Positions 24,377 through 32,818 are shown, counted from the first letter of the stretch. The stretch is 42,249 nucleotides of DNA from an uncultured Oscillospiraceae bacterium (GCA_900540595.1 UQGL01000023.1:1-42249), one strand, 5' to 3'. Numbers and translations are program-made. The notes: a model not told the origin generated them from the letters alone.

Positions 24377-26449
24377 TTAAGTTAGCAGGTTTGTCATGCT
24401 CTTCAGGCTGACGCCCAAGGTGGAGGCATTGTGCAGCAGCGCGGAGGTCGCAGGCGGCAGAATGCCCATGGCGCCCAGCACGATCAGCATGCTGTTGAAG
24501 CTCATGATAAAGCGGTAGTTGGCGCGGGTGCGGTGCTGCAGACCGTTGGCGATGGCTTTCAGGGTCACCAGTTCCCGCAGGCTGTCGGCGGCAATCGTGA
24601 TGTCCGCGATCTCGCGCGCAATGGCGGCGCCGTCACTGATCGCAATGCCGACATCAGCGGCAGACAGGGCCGGGGAGTCGTTGATGCCGTCCCCCAGCAT
24701 AATGACGGTGCGGCCTGCGGCCTTTTCGGCATCGACAAAGCGGGCCTTATCCTCAGGCAGGACCTCGGCATAGTAGGCATCCACACCGACCTGCTTTGCG
24801 ATGACAGAGGCCGTGCGGTCGTTGTCGCCGGTCATCATGACCGCCTTTTGTATGCCAAGGCCGCGCAGCTGGCGAAGCACCTCGGCGGCCTCCGCGCGCA
24901 GGGGGTCGGCAATGCAGATGACGCCGGCCAGCACCCCGCCGATGGCAAGATACAGGTGGGAATACTCCGGCGGCAGGGCGTCAAATTTGGCGGTCTCAGC
25001 CGTCGGGATATAGCAGCCCTCATCCTCAAAGACAAAGTGCTGGCTGCCGATGACGGCCTTCTCGCCGCCGATGGTGCTGGCAATGCCGTGCGCTACGACA
25101 TACTGCACCTCGCTGTGCATTTCATCATGGCGGATGCCCCTTGCGGAAGCAGCCTGCACAACGGCGTTTGCCATCGAGTGGGGATAATGCTCCTCCAGGC
25201 AGGCGGCAATGCCAAGGACCTCGTCCTCTGTGCGGGTGCCGAACGGCACGATCTGCACAACGGTCGGGGTGGCATGGGTCAGCGTGCCGGTCTTGTCAAA
25301 AACAATGGTGTCGGCGTTGGCCAGTGCCTCAAGATACTTGCCGCCCTTGACCGTGATGTGGTAGCTGCCGCACTCCCGCATGGCGGACAGCACCGCCAGC
25401 GGTATCGAGAGCTTCAGCGCGCAGGAGAAGTCTACCATCAAAATCGAGATGGCGCGCGTTGCGTTGCGGGTAAGCGCATAGGTGACGGCCGTGCCCAGCA
25501 GGCTGTAGGGCACCAGCTTATCGGCCAGCGCTGCGGCGCGGGTCTCGCTGGCGGATTTCAGCTTTTCGGAGTTTTCGATCATCCGGACGATCTGGTCATA
25601 GCGGCCGCTGCCAGCCTGCTGCTCAACCGTCAGGGTGATCTGGCCCTCCTCCACAACGGTGCCTGCATAGACAACAGCACCGGCCGCCTTGCGCACCGGC
25701 TCGGCCTCGCCGGTCAGCGAGGCTTGGTTGACGCTGGCCTCACCGTCCAGCACTCTGCCGTCCAGCGGGATCACGCTGCCGGTATGTACGATGATGGCAT
25801 CCCCGGTGCGGATCTGCGAAATCGGGACAAGAACCTCGCCCTCGGTGGTAAGCTGCCAGACGCGATCCACATTCAGCGACATGCAGTGGGCCAGATCGCC
25901 CAGCGACTTTTTGCGGGTCCATTCCTCGAGCAGCTCACCCAGCCGCAGCAGGAACATGACCGAGCCTGCGGTGGAAAAGTCCCCCCGCAGCATAGATACC
26001 CCGATGGACAGTGCGTCCAGCACCTCGACCTCCAGTCTGCGGTGCAGCAGGCAGCGCAGACCGTGCCAAAGGTAGCGCACACTGCATACCGCCGTGTAGG
26101 CAAAGCGTATCGGTGCAGGCAGGAACAGCTTGCGCGCAAAGTGGAAAAGCGTCAGATTGACGAGCTTTTCCTGATACTCATGGTTTACGGCGCGCGGGCT
26201 GTTGGCGGATACCTCGGTCAGGGCCTGCACATCAAAGCGGAAGGCGGCTGCACCGTGCAGTACATCGGTGCGGGCACCCGTGTAGGTGATGACGGCGTCA
26301 CAGGTGCGCTCATACACAACGGCGACGCGCACGCCGGGCAGATCGGCAAGGTAAGCCTGCAGCTGGTCGGCCTCGGCCATGGAAAGCCGCGGCTTGTTGA
26401 GATGCAGGCGGATGCGCCCGCGGCTCTCATGCAGAATGTTCCATTTCAT
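24377..26449 (-). CDS. P1B-type heavy-metal ATPase with atypical SCALKLS membrane motif
   Basis: A 690-residue P-type ATPase. An N-terminal HMA-like segment (GRIRLHLNKP, residues 9-80) lacks the CxxC metal site. The actuator domain has SLTGEAEPVRK. The phosphorylation site is Asp385 in FDKTGTLTHAT; MLGDGINDSPALSAADVG is the hinge motif and HYPHSMANAVV the P1B HP-type motif. Where most P1B pumps carry CPC or SPC in the membrane, this one has DFSCALKLS with Cys343, so the transported metal cannot be read from known rules. Gene order puts it behind the DUF6110 gene with a terminator-like hairpin between. GGGAG precedes ATG 26449. Confidence 0.92.
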   Translation of the reverse strand: MKWNILHESRGRIRLHLNKPRLSMAEADQLQAYLADLPGVRVAVVYERTCDAVITYTGARTDVLHGAAAFRFDVQALTEVSANSPRAVNHEYQEKLVNLTLFHFARKLFLPAPIRFAYTAVCSVRYLWHGLRCLLHRRLEVEVLDALSIGVSMLRGDFSTAGSVMFLLRLGELLEEWTRKKSLGDLAHCMSLNVDRVWQLTTEGEVLVPISQIRTGDAIIVHTGSVIPLDGRVLDGEASVNQASLTGEAEPVRKAAGAVVYAGTVVEEGQITLTVEQQAGSGRYDQIVRMIENSEKLKSASETRAAALADKLVPYSLLGTAVTYALTRNATRAISILMVDFSCALKLSIPLAVLSAMRECGSYHITVKGGKYLEALANADTIVFDKTGTLTHATPTVVQIVPFGTRTEDEVLGIAACLEEHYPHSMANAVVQAASARGIRHDEMHSEVQYVVAHGIASTIGGEKAVIGSQHFVFEDEGCYIPTAETAKFDALPPEYSHLYLAIGGVLAGVICIADPLRAEAAEVLRQLRGLGIQKAVMMTGDNDRTASVIAKQVGVDAYYAEVLPEDKARFVDAEKAAGRTVIMLGDGINDSPALSAADVGIAISDGAAIAREIADITIAADSLRELVTLKAIANGLQHRTRANYRFIMSFNSMLIVLGAMGILPPATSALLHNASTLGVSLKSMTNLLT

Positions 26450-26465
26450 TATAATTATGCTCCCA

Positions 26466-26503
26466 ACAATAAAAAGGCTTCTCCGCGAGTGGGAAAAGCC
26501 TTT
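26466..26503 (-). terminator. Attenuator-like hairpin between the DUF6110 and ATPase genes
   Basis: On the minus strand AAAGGCTTTTCCC pairs with GGAGAAGCCTTT and runs into TTTTTATTG, right before the ATPase ribosome binding site. A second hairpin (GGCCGAGT/ACTCGGCC, 26554-26580) overlaps the DUF6110 stop codon. The pair could modulate read-through into the pump gene. Confidence 0.65.
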
Positions 26504-26570
26504 GCAGTAACCGGCAAATCAAAGCAGAGGTGTAACGGCTGCAGCTGACTTGCGGCCGAGTCGTCATAGC

Positions 26571-26837
26571 TTACTCGGCCTTCTCGTCAGCGGCGTCCTC
26601 GATCACGGCATCGTCATCGGCGTTGCGCTGCTCGTTGATCTCCTTGGCGTCGGCCAGAATATCGCCGCAGTTCTCCTGCAGAGAGGTGGCGGTCTTCATG
26701 ACCTGATCCTTCATGCGCAGCACGGCGGCGGTACACTGGGTGTACAGCTTCTTTGCATCCTTGCTGGTCAAAATCTCAATACCGGCGGAGCCGAACAGTG
26801 CGCCGCCTGCGAACAGACCGATCTTTGCCCAATTCAT
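26571..26837 (-). CDS. DUF6110 family small protein
   Basis: An 88-residue protein. Residues 3-24 (WAKIGLFAGGALFGSAGIEI) form a glycine-rich hydrophobic segment that may insert in the membrane. The conserved KDAKKLYTQCTAAVLRMKDQ follows, then an acidic tail. I recognise this as the DUF6110 type, which is often found next to heavy-metal P-type ATPases. GGGGAAATG precedes ATG 26837. It is the first gene of the ATPase operon; accessory or chaperone-like function is an inference from position. Confidence 0.8.
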   Translation of the reverse strand: MNWAKIGLFAGGALFGSAGIEILTSKDAKKLYTQCTAAVLRMKDQVMKTATSLQENCGDILADAKEINEQRNADDDAVIEDAADEKAE

Positions 26838-26976
26838 AACTCATTTCCCCTTTACTATCCTAATACGGTATACGGTCTGGATTTTACAAATAAACCCAGA
26901 AGGTTTACTAATTATTTTACAACGCTTGCCCATCTGAATGGTAGGTAAAAAAGACAGGAATCGTGCAATTTGGATT

Positions 26977-27969
26977 TTATTCAGCGCACGGGCAGGCAAC
27001 GCGGCGCAGCTCTGTGGGGCGGCGGCCGGTATAGCGGCGGAAGGCAGCGGAAAAGCGGCTGGGGTCCTCATAGCCGACACGGTGCGCGATCTCCGCTACA
27101 GGCAGATCGCTCTCCTGCAGCAGCCGCGCGGCTGTGTCCATCCGCACGGTGCGCAGATAACCGGCCACCGGCACCCCATAGAGCGCCTTGAAGCAAAGCT
27201 TCAGGGAGCTTTGGGAGAGATGAAACTTAGCCGCCAGCTCTGCAAGGGTGATGCGGCTGTCCTGATGGGCAACCAGATAGTCGTGCGTCTGGCGGGTGCG
27301 CTCCAGCATGAGCCGGTCAAAATAGGGGGTGCGGGGCGTATCGGCGGCATAGCGGCTGATCAGGGTATCCCAGTGCGCCAGCGCGGCGCTTGCCACGCGG
27401 GGATCGTACATGATGCCGCTGTTTTTCTCGATCTCGCAGCGGCATGCCGCGCCGGTCATCGCGGCGCGGTAGCTGCGGCTGCTCATCATGGCATCGATCG
27501 AGTCCGCCACAGCGATAATGCGCGAGCCTAAAGGGATATCGGTCCCGGATAAGCCATCGGGGTAGCCGCGGCCGTCCCAACGCTCATGATGATGCAGGAC
27601 CAGCACGGCAATATCCTGAAAATCCGCGACCCTGCGCAGTATAGTATAGCCTGTGACGGGGTGGCGGCGCATCTCCTGCCATTCATCGGCGGTCAGCGGC
27701 CCGGTCTTGCGCAGCACGGCGTCCGGCACGGCGATTTTCCCAATGTCGTGCAGATGGGCGGCTATATGGATAAGCGCGGTCTCGTCCGGGTCCAGCCCCA
27801 GTGCGGCTGCAAGCACGAGGACCATGTCTGCAACGCGGTTGGAATGGCTGGCGGTATAGGTATCGCGGGCATCCAGCGCGGAGACAATGCTCTCGATCAA
27901 ATCGTGATACTGCAGCAGGTGCGCTGCAGCGTGCGGCGGGGCGGTCAACTGCCGGGGCTGGTCTGCCAT
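26977..27969 (-). CDS. HD-GYP domain fused to AraC-type DNA-binding domain
   Basis: A 330-residue cytoplasmic protein. Residues about 20-190 are an HD-GYP domain with HSNRVADMV, IHIAAHLHDIGKIAVPDAVL (the HD metal pair), LVLHHHERWDGRGYPDGLSG (the GYP motif) and LGSRIIAVADSIDAM. Residues about 225-325 are a twin helix-turn-helix AraC/XylS domain (ITLAELAAKFHLSQSSLKL, PVAEIAHRVGYEDPSRFSAA then FRRYTGRRPTELRR). HD-GYP proteins hydrolyse cyclic dinucleotides; the canonical residues appear present. A direct fusion to an AraC reader would link such a signal to transcription in one chain. GAAAGGAGATC precedes the start at 27969, whose promoter is covered by palindromes. Confidence 0.9.
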   Translation of the reverse strand: MADQPRQLTAPPHAAAHLLQYHDLIESIVSALDARDTYTASHSNRVADMVLVLAAALGLDPDETALIHIAAHLHDIGKIAVPDAVLRKTGPLTADEWQEMRRHPVTGYTILRRVADFQDIAVLVLHHHERWDGRGYPDGLSGTDIPLGSRIIAVADSIDAMMSSRSYRAAMTGAACRCEIEKNSGIMYDPRVASAALAHWDTLISRYAADTPRTPYFDRLMLERTRQTHDYLVAHQDSRITLAELAAKFHLSQSSLKLCFKALYGVPVAGYLRTVRMDTAARLLQESDLPVAEIAHRVGYEDPSRFSAAFRRYTGRRPTELRRVACPCAE

Positions 27970-28001
27970 GGATCCGATCTCCTTTCACAAAGTTAGTGAG
28001 T

Positions 28002-28050
28002 GCTAACAGTTAGCATAGACTATATTAGTCTAAACAAACTAACTTGTCAA
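28002..28050 (-). promoter_or_regulatory. Consensus promoter with overlapping operator palindromes for the HD-GYP-AraC gene
   Basis: Minus strand: TTGACA (28050-28045), 17 bases, TAATAT (28027-28022). Palindrome AGACTA-TAT-TAGTCT (28017-28031) covers the -10, and GCTAACAGTTAGC (28002-28014) lies at the start site. Further half-sites GTTAGT and ACTAAC flank at 27992 and 28037. This fits repression or autoregulation. Confidence 0.75.
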
Positions 28051-28067
28051 TAGGAAATCGAAAAAAG

Positions 28068-28105
28068 CAATAAAAAAGCGGTGCGCGGGCAGTTTATGCG
28101 CGCAC
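28068..28105 (-). terminator. Terminator of the immunity-type ABC operon
   Basis: GTGCGCG (28081-28087) and CGCGCAC (28099-28105) pair. On the minus strand CGCTTTTTTATTG follows. The hairpin includes the stop codon of the last permease gene. Confidence 0.75.
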
Positions 28106-28828
28106 ATCCTGCCGGCGCAGCAGCAGCCATGCCAGCGCGAACATCGCAGCCAGCCAGAACAGGCCGCTGAAGGCGAACAGTGCATAGCTTCCGGACAGAG
28201 TATCCGCGCTTTTGTTGGAGTTCATACCGAGTTGCATCAGAGAATAGGGCCACAGGAGTCCAAAGCCTTTGGAGCTGATAAAGATGCCGGTAATGCCGCC
28301 CAGCAGGCCCAGAAAGATGGGCACGGCAAAGCTGCGTATGACCATGGCCAGCACCAGCTGTGCTGCAATGACGGCCAGCGCGCCCAGCAGCCCGCGCAGC
28401 AGATAGAGCGGCAAGGTGACCGGCGGCAGGCCGGGCAGCTGGGCAAATACCTTACCGCAGAACACAAACAGCGCAAATACAAAGCTGTGGGTCAGCAATG
28501 CCAGCTTTGCCACCACCGCAAACTTTGCGGCAAACAGGTCCAGCGGCGGCACAGGGCTTGCCATGATGAGGTTCCAGTTGTGCCCCAGATGCTCCAGCCG
28601 CCACAAGTAGGCAGCATAGGTGGCGACCATGGCGGGGAAAAAGAGCATGGAATAAAACAGGGTGTGCTGGGTCCACAGGCTGTACCAGCCATCGGTGAGG
28701 ATCTCAAGATTCTGCAGATAATTGAAGGTGCCGTAGGTGGCCGAAAGAATGGGAAGCGCAAAGAACATTACCCAGATGGGGGATGCGTGGAGTTTGCGGT
28801 TCTCCGCAAGAATACAGCGTTTCAGCAT
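28094..28828 (-). CDS. Lantibiotic-immunity ABC permease, MutG-like
   Basis: A 244-residue membrane protein with six hydrophobic segments and the ABC-2 layout. It begins MLKRCILAENRKLHASPIW, the usual cytoplasmic start of MutG/EpiG-type immunity permeases, and contains HLGHNWNLIMASPVPPLDLF after the second segment. ATG 28828 follows GAGGAGG at nine bases and is four bases after the preceding permease stop. It should work with the MutE-like permease and the ATPase upstream to expel cationic peptides from the membrane. Confidence 0.82.
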   Translation of the reverse strand: MLKRCILAENRKLHASPIWVMFFALPILSATYGTFNYLQNLEILTDGWYSLWTQHTLFYSMLFFPAMVATYAAYLWRLEHLGHNWNLIMASPVPPLDLFAAKFAVVAKLALLTHSFVFALFVFCGKVFAQLPGLPPVTLPLYLLRGLLGALAVIAAQLVLAMVIRSFAVPIFLGLLGGITGIFISSKGFGLLWPYSLMQLGMNSNKSADTLSGSYALFAFSGLFWLAAMFALAWLLLRRQDVRA

Positions 28829-28832
28829 AGAT

Positions 28833-29582
28833 TTATACCTCCTCATCCTGCACCTTGCGCCACGCAAGGGCAAACAGCACTGCGCCCAGCGCAAGGGTAA
28901 AGGCAAGCAGCCCCCAGTTGAAGGGGCGGGTGCCGTAGGTGACGGTGTGGGTGGCCTTGTCCCAGTTTGCCACTTCGTAGGCGCTCAGAGGAATGTAGTA
29001 CCCAAAGGGCACAAAATAACTGGCAATGGGCGGCATAAAGGCAGAGAACAACCCGACCAGCGCCCCCACAATACCTACGCAGAGCGCCGGAAGGGGATTG
29101 CCGACCCACAGCATCAGCAGAAACTCGCCGAAGAAAAGCATACAATCCACGGCCAGTGTGCAGACGAACAGATAGGCCAGCTGCCCCGTAGGAAAGACCT
29201 CGGTGTAGCCGTGGACGCGCCCAAGTACCGGCACGCAGACCAGCTCCAGCACCGTGACCAGCAGCACCTCCGACACGCCAAAGACTGCCTTGCCCGCAAA
29301 CAGGCTGCGGCGGCTCTGCAGGGTGTAGAGCAGCTTGGGGGTATTGCCCTTTATCTCCATATCCCACAGCCGGGAGGCCAGTACCGCCATCATCACCGGC
29401 ATCAGAATCGCCTCGATGACCGGCAGGCTGTAGAGCAGGGCACTGTAGCCGTTGGCCAGCTCATCCGGGTCTGCCGGGGCAAGGCCGCCCACCCACAGCA
29501 CGACAATGCCGGGGATGAGCAGGCAGAGAGCAAGGTCATGCCTACGGTGAGCTTTTTGCAGTTCTGCACGGAAAGCTGCCAT
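28833..29582 (-). CDS. Lantibiotic-immunity ABC permease, MutE/EpiE-like
   Basis: A 249-residue membrane protein with six hydrophobic segments. MAAFRAELQKAHRRHDLALC is a basic cytoplasmic start; EIKGNTPKLLYTLQSRRSLF in the first cytoplasmic loop recalls the MutE/EpiE group. GGGGAGGTGG precedes ATG 29582. The preceding ATPase gene ends one base upstream of the start. The set is typical of self-protection or resistance against lantibiotics, but no lantibiotic precursor or synthetase gene occurs in the window. Confidence 0.82.
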   Translation of the reverse strand: MAAFRAELQKAHRRHDLALCLLIPGIVVLWVGGLAPADPDELANGYSALLYSLPVIEAILMPVMMAVLASRLWDMEIKGNTPKLLYTLQSRRSLFAGKAVFGVSEVLLVTVLELVCVPVLGRVHGYTEVFPTGQLAYLFVCTLAVDCMLFFGEFLLMLWVGNPLPALCVGIVGALVGLFSAFMPPIASYFVPFGYYIPLSAYEVANWDKATHTVTYGTRPFNWGLLAFTLALGAVLFALAWRKVQDEEV

Positions 29583-29583
29583 C

Positions 29584-30473
29584 TTACGCCACCTCCCCGC
29601 TGGTCTGGGTCAGGCTGAGGAAGATGTCCTCAAGGCTCTTGGTCTGTGCAGTCAGCCCAACGACACCGGCACCGCTTTCGGCAAGGGTGCGGATCAGCGC
29701 GGCCAGTGCTTCATCCCGCAGCGGGGGAAGCTGCAGCGTGTCCGGCTGGTCGGTCAGCCTTGCGGCCGTCACCCCCTGCTGCTGCAACACGGCAAGAGCC
29801 TTGGGGGCTACCAGCACCCGCAGCAGCGTGCCGCCCCGGCTGTGCTTTTGCAGCTGCTGCAGCGAACCCTCGAACAGCAGCTTGCCGTGACTCAGGATGC
29901 CGACCTGATCCACCATCTGCTCGATCTCGCCCAGCAGATGGCTGGAGATCAAAACGGTGGCGCCGGTGGTCTGCGGCATTGAGGCAATAAGGCTGCGCAT
30001 TTCCTGAATCCCGGCCGGATCCAGACCGTTTGTGGGTTCGTCCAGAATCAGCAGCCTGGGGCTGCCCAATAGGGCCATAGCGATGCCGAGGCGCTGCTTC
30101 ATGCCCAGGGAATACTGCCCTACCTTCCGGTCAGCGTCCTTAGTCAGGTGTACGATGTCCAGCACCCGGCGGGTATCCCTGCGGTCAACGCCCTTCAGAT
30201 CGGCAACGATGGCCAGATTTTCCCGCGCAGTCAGGTGCAGGTAGCCGGAGGGCGATTCGATCAGGCTGCCGGTCTGCCGCAGCAGCGGGATACGGTTTTT
30301 CTCATTCATGGGCTGCCCCAGCAGCGCCACGCTGCCGCCGGTGGGATGCACAAGGCCCAGCAGCATCTTCATTGTGGTGGATTTTCCCGCCCCGTTGGGG
30401 CCTAAAAAGCCATAGACGCAGCCCTCCGGGACGCACAGATCCAAAGGGCATGGGTCTCAATCACAGGTTTCAT
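29584..30473 (-). pseudogene. Immunity ABC transporter ATPase with N-terminal deletion and frameshift
   Basis: From about 30441 down to 29584 an intact ATPase frame reads DLCVPEGCVYGFLGPNGAGK, a Walker A, then YSLGMKQRLGIAMALLGSPR (signature), LLILDEPTNGLDPAGIQE (Walker B) and SSHLLGEIEQMVDQ. The native start is clearly ATG 30473 with AAAGGAGA and MKPVIETHAL, but this is in another frame and ends at TAG 30402. The A-loop strand (usually TKRYGKxxALDHV, about 13 residues) is missing at the junction near 30445. In the ATPase frame only a TTG at 30444 without a ribosome binding site could start. The gene is therefore probably inactive or made at low level. Confidence 0.75.
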
Positions 30474-30587
30474 ACAAGGTTCTCCTTTCACATTCACGAT
30501 CCTTTCGGAATGCTGCCAGAATACACCCGTCATCTTAATCCTGCCGGAAGGATAGCTTAATTTGCGCTTAAATTTACGGGCGTTCTC

Positions 30588-30615
30588 TTTTGCGGCGCAA
30601 AAATTGTGGTATAGT
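30588..30615 (+). promoter_or_regulatory. Extended -10 promoter and palindrome for the two-component genes
   Basis: TTTTGCG-G-CGCAAAA (30588-30602) is a perfect palindrome; TGGTATAGT (30607-30615) is an extended -10. The palindrome sits where the -35 would be, between the divergent ABC and regulator genes, so it may be an operator. Confidence 0.5.
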
Positions 30616-30641
30616 AGGGAGGGAAAAGGAGGAAACGCCTT

Positions 30642-31361
30642 GTGAACACCATTTATGATGCGAAAATCCTGATTGTGGATGACAACGCCGATCTGCTGGC
30701 ACTGCTGTGTGAGCAGCTGCGCGGCGCAGGCTATGGGAAGATCCGCACAGCACAAAGCTGCGGGGGCGCACGCGCCGCCTTTGCGGCCGGGCAGCCGGAG
30801 CTGATGATCTTGGACATCAACCTGCCGGACGGGGACGGGTTTTCTTTATTCCGTGCGCTGCGGGCCAAAGCGGATGTGCCGGCGTTATTTCTATCAGCAC
30901 GGGATGCGGATGCAGACCGGCTGTTCGGGCTGGGGCTGGGGGCGGACGATTACCTGACAAAGCCCTTTTTGATGCAGGAGCTGTTGCTGCGGGTGCAGCA
31001 TATTCTGCAGCGGGCTTACCGGGCGGAATTGTCAGCTGCAAAACCAACGGTATTGCAGCTTGGGCCGCGCAGCGTAGACCTGAACGATGCCGTTGTCAGC
31101 CTGCCCGACGGAAAAACATTGGCGCTGACGGCTACCGAGCTGGCCCTGCTGCGCAAGCTGGCAGAAAACCGGGGGCATATCGTGACCTATGATGCCATCT
31201 GCGATGCTGTCTGGGGTGCAGATTATTATGGCTATGAGAACAGTCTGGGCGTACACATCCGGCATCTGCGGGAAAAGCTGGAAACCGAGCCCGGTGCGCC
31301 GCGGTTCCTGCGCACGGTGCGGGGGATCGGCTATAAGCTGACAAAGGAGGGAGAGCCTTGA
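30642..31361 (+). CDS. OmpR/PhoB-family response regulator (immunity module)
   Basis: A 239-residue regulator. The receiver domain has VDDN at 12-15, phospho-acceptor Asp58 in LMILDINLPDGDG and Lys in DYLTKPFLMQEL. The C-terminal winged helix shows LTATELALLRKLAENRG, VTYDAICDAVWG, NSLGVHIRHLREKLE and the final VRGIGYKL. The GTG start at 30642 follows AAAAGGAGG. It is divergent from the ABC operon and overlaps the kinase gene by four bases. The expected role is to switch on the ABC genes when a peptide is sensed. Confidence 0.94.
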   Translation: MNTIYDAKILIVDDNADLLALLCEQLRGAGYGKIRTAQSCGGARAAFAAGQPELMILDINLPDGDGFSLFRALRAKADVPALFLSARDADADRLFGLGLGADDYLTKPFLMQELLLRVQHILQRAYRAELSAAKPTVLQLGPRSVDLNDAVVSLPDGKTLALTATELALLRKLAENRGHIVTYDAICDAVWGADYYGYENSLGVHIRHLREKLETEPGAPRFLRTVRGIGYKLTKEGEP

Positions 31362-32722
31362 AAACCTTTGCACGGCTGATCCGGCGGTATGTGCTGGCCG
31401 CTGTGGGCGTTGTGCTTTTGCTGCTGTTTTCCGGCGTTGCCCTGCTGGGGTGGCTGGGCTGGCAGGAGGGCCGCCGTCTGCCGCAGAGGGAATACGCCTC
31501 CAGCGAAATTGCAGATGCTATGTTGGAAACGGCAGACGGGCTGGCACTGGGGGCAGCGCACACGCCGCAGGAATGGATGGACGGCTATGCATGGGCCATG
31601 GTGCTGGATGATGCCGGCGCTGTCCGGTGGAGCTACGAGCTGCCGAAGGAACTGAACCACACCTATACGGCCGGCGAAATTGCCCGGTTTGCCCGCTGGT
31701 ATCTGGCGGATTACCCGGTGTTCTGCTGGGAAGAACCCTACGGTCTGTTTGTTATAGGTCTGCCCAAGGGGAGCCTTTGGCGGTACAGCGTGTACAGCTC
31801 GCCGGAGCTTGTGCTGAACATGGCCGGAATCCTCCCGGCGGCAGCGCTGGGATTGCTGCTGCTGGGGCTGGCGCTTTGCCTTTGGCTGAGCTGGCGGGGG
31901 GCAAAGCGGCTGGAGACCGTAGCAAACGGTCTGGATGCGCTGGCACAGGGGCAGAGCGTCCAGCTGCCTACCAATGGCTTTGCAGGGGAACTGGCGGAAA
32001 AGCTGAACCGGACCGGCGCCCAGCTGCAGGCCAAAAACGAGATGCTCGCCCGGCGGGACAATGCCCGCACCCAATGGATCGCAGGGGTCAGCCACGATGT
32101 GCGCACCCCGCTAGCCCTGATCATGGGCTGGGCGGAGCAGCTGGAGCGGGACGCAGAAACGCCGGCGGCCTCCCGGCGGAAGGCGACCGGCATACGGACC
32201 CAGTGCGAAAAGCTCCGCACCCTCATAGATGATCTGAACCTGACCAGCAAATTGGAATACGGCGCACAGCCGCTGCGCAGAAAGAGCCTCCGGGCGGGGC
32301 CGCTGTTCCGCGCGTTGGTGGCGCAATTTTGCGAGAACGCGCAGGAAAAAAAGTGTGAGATTGCGCTGGAGCAATCAGAGCAGAGCGAACAGGCAATGCT
32401 TTGCGCAGACCGCGCCCTGCTGGAACGATTGCTTGAGAACCTATTGAACAACAGCATCCGCCACAATCCCGGCCGGGTGAGCATCACCGTGCGCACCGAA
32501 GCGGCGGGGGGCTGCTTTTGCCTGACAGTGGCCGATGACGGCTGCGGCTACCCACCTGCTGTGCTGGCGGCTATGAATGCCCCCGAGCCCTGCGAAAATG
32601 CTCCGCACATCCTTGGCCTGCATGTGGTGGAGCAGATCGCCATCGCGCACGGCGGAAAAGCAGAATTTGCGCAGAATATCCCGCAGGGTGCAAAGGCGGT
32701 CATCAGCCTGCCGATGGAGTGA
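31358..32722 (+). CDS. Sensor histidine kinase (HisKA type, immunity module)
   Basis: A 454-residue kinase. Membrane segments at about 10-30 and 155-180 flank an extracytoplasmic region of about 125 residues; a HAMP-like linker follows. The HisKA box has His246 in WIAGVSHDVRTPLALIMGW. The ATPase has LLENLLNNSIRHNPG and VADDGCGYPPAV; the G2 region is short (HILGLHVVEQIAIAHGG). The start is TTG 31358, behind AAGGAGGGAG and overlapping the regulator stop as TTGA. It resembles the kinases of lantibiotic-protection loci. Confidence 0.92.
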   Translation: MKTFARLIRRYVLAAVGVVLLLLFSGVALLGWLGWQEGRRLPQREYASSEIADAMLETADGLALGAAHTPQEWMDGYAWAMVLDDAGAVRWSYELPKELNHTYTAGEIARFARWYLADYPVFCWEEPYGLFVIGLPKGSLWRYSVYSSPELVLNMAGILPAAALGLLLLGLALCLWLSWRGAKRLETVANGLDALAQGQSVQLPTNGFAGELAEKLNRTGAQLQAKNEMLARRDNARTQWIAGVSHDVRTPLALIMGWAEQLERDAETPAASRRKATGIRTQCEKLRTLIDDLNLTSKLEYGAQPLRRKSLRAGPLFRALVAQFCENAQEKKCEIALEQSEQSEQAMLCADRALLERLLENLLNNSIRHNPGRVSITVRTEAAGGCFCLTVADDGCGYPPAVLAAMNAPEPCENAPHILGLHVVEQIAIAHGGKAEFAQNIPQGAKAVISLPME

Positions 32723-32750
32723 AAAGCTTGGATAGCGCTGCAAAATACAA

Positions 32751-32806
32751 ACGCTCCCGGCAGCTTATGTGGAAGCACAAACATAAGCTGCCGGGGGCGT
32801 TGCTTT
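32751..32806. terminator. Terminator shared by the kinase and the convergent AraC gene
   Basis: ACGCTCCCGGCAGCTTATGT (32751-32770) and ACATAAGCTGCCGGGGGCGT (32781-32800) form a stem of about 20 bases with one mismatch; TGCTTTAT follows. Confidence 0.8.
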
Positions 32807-32818
32807 ATGGGCTTCCGC

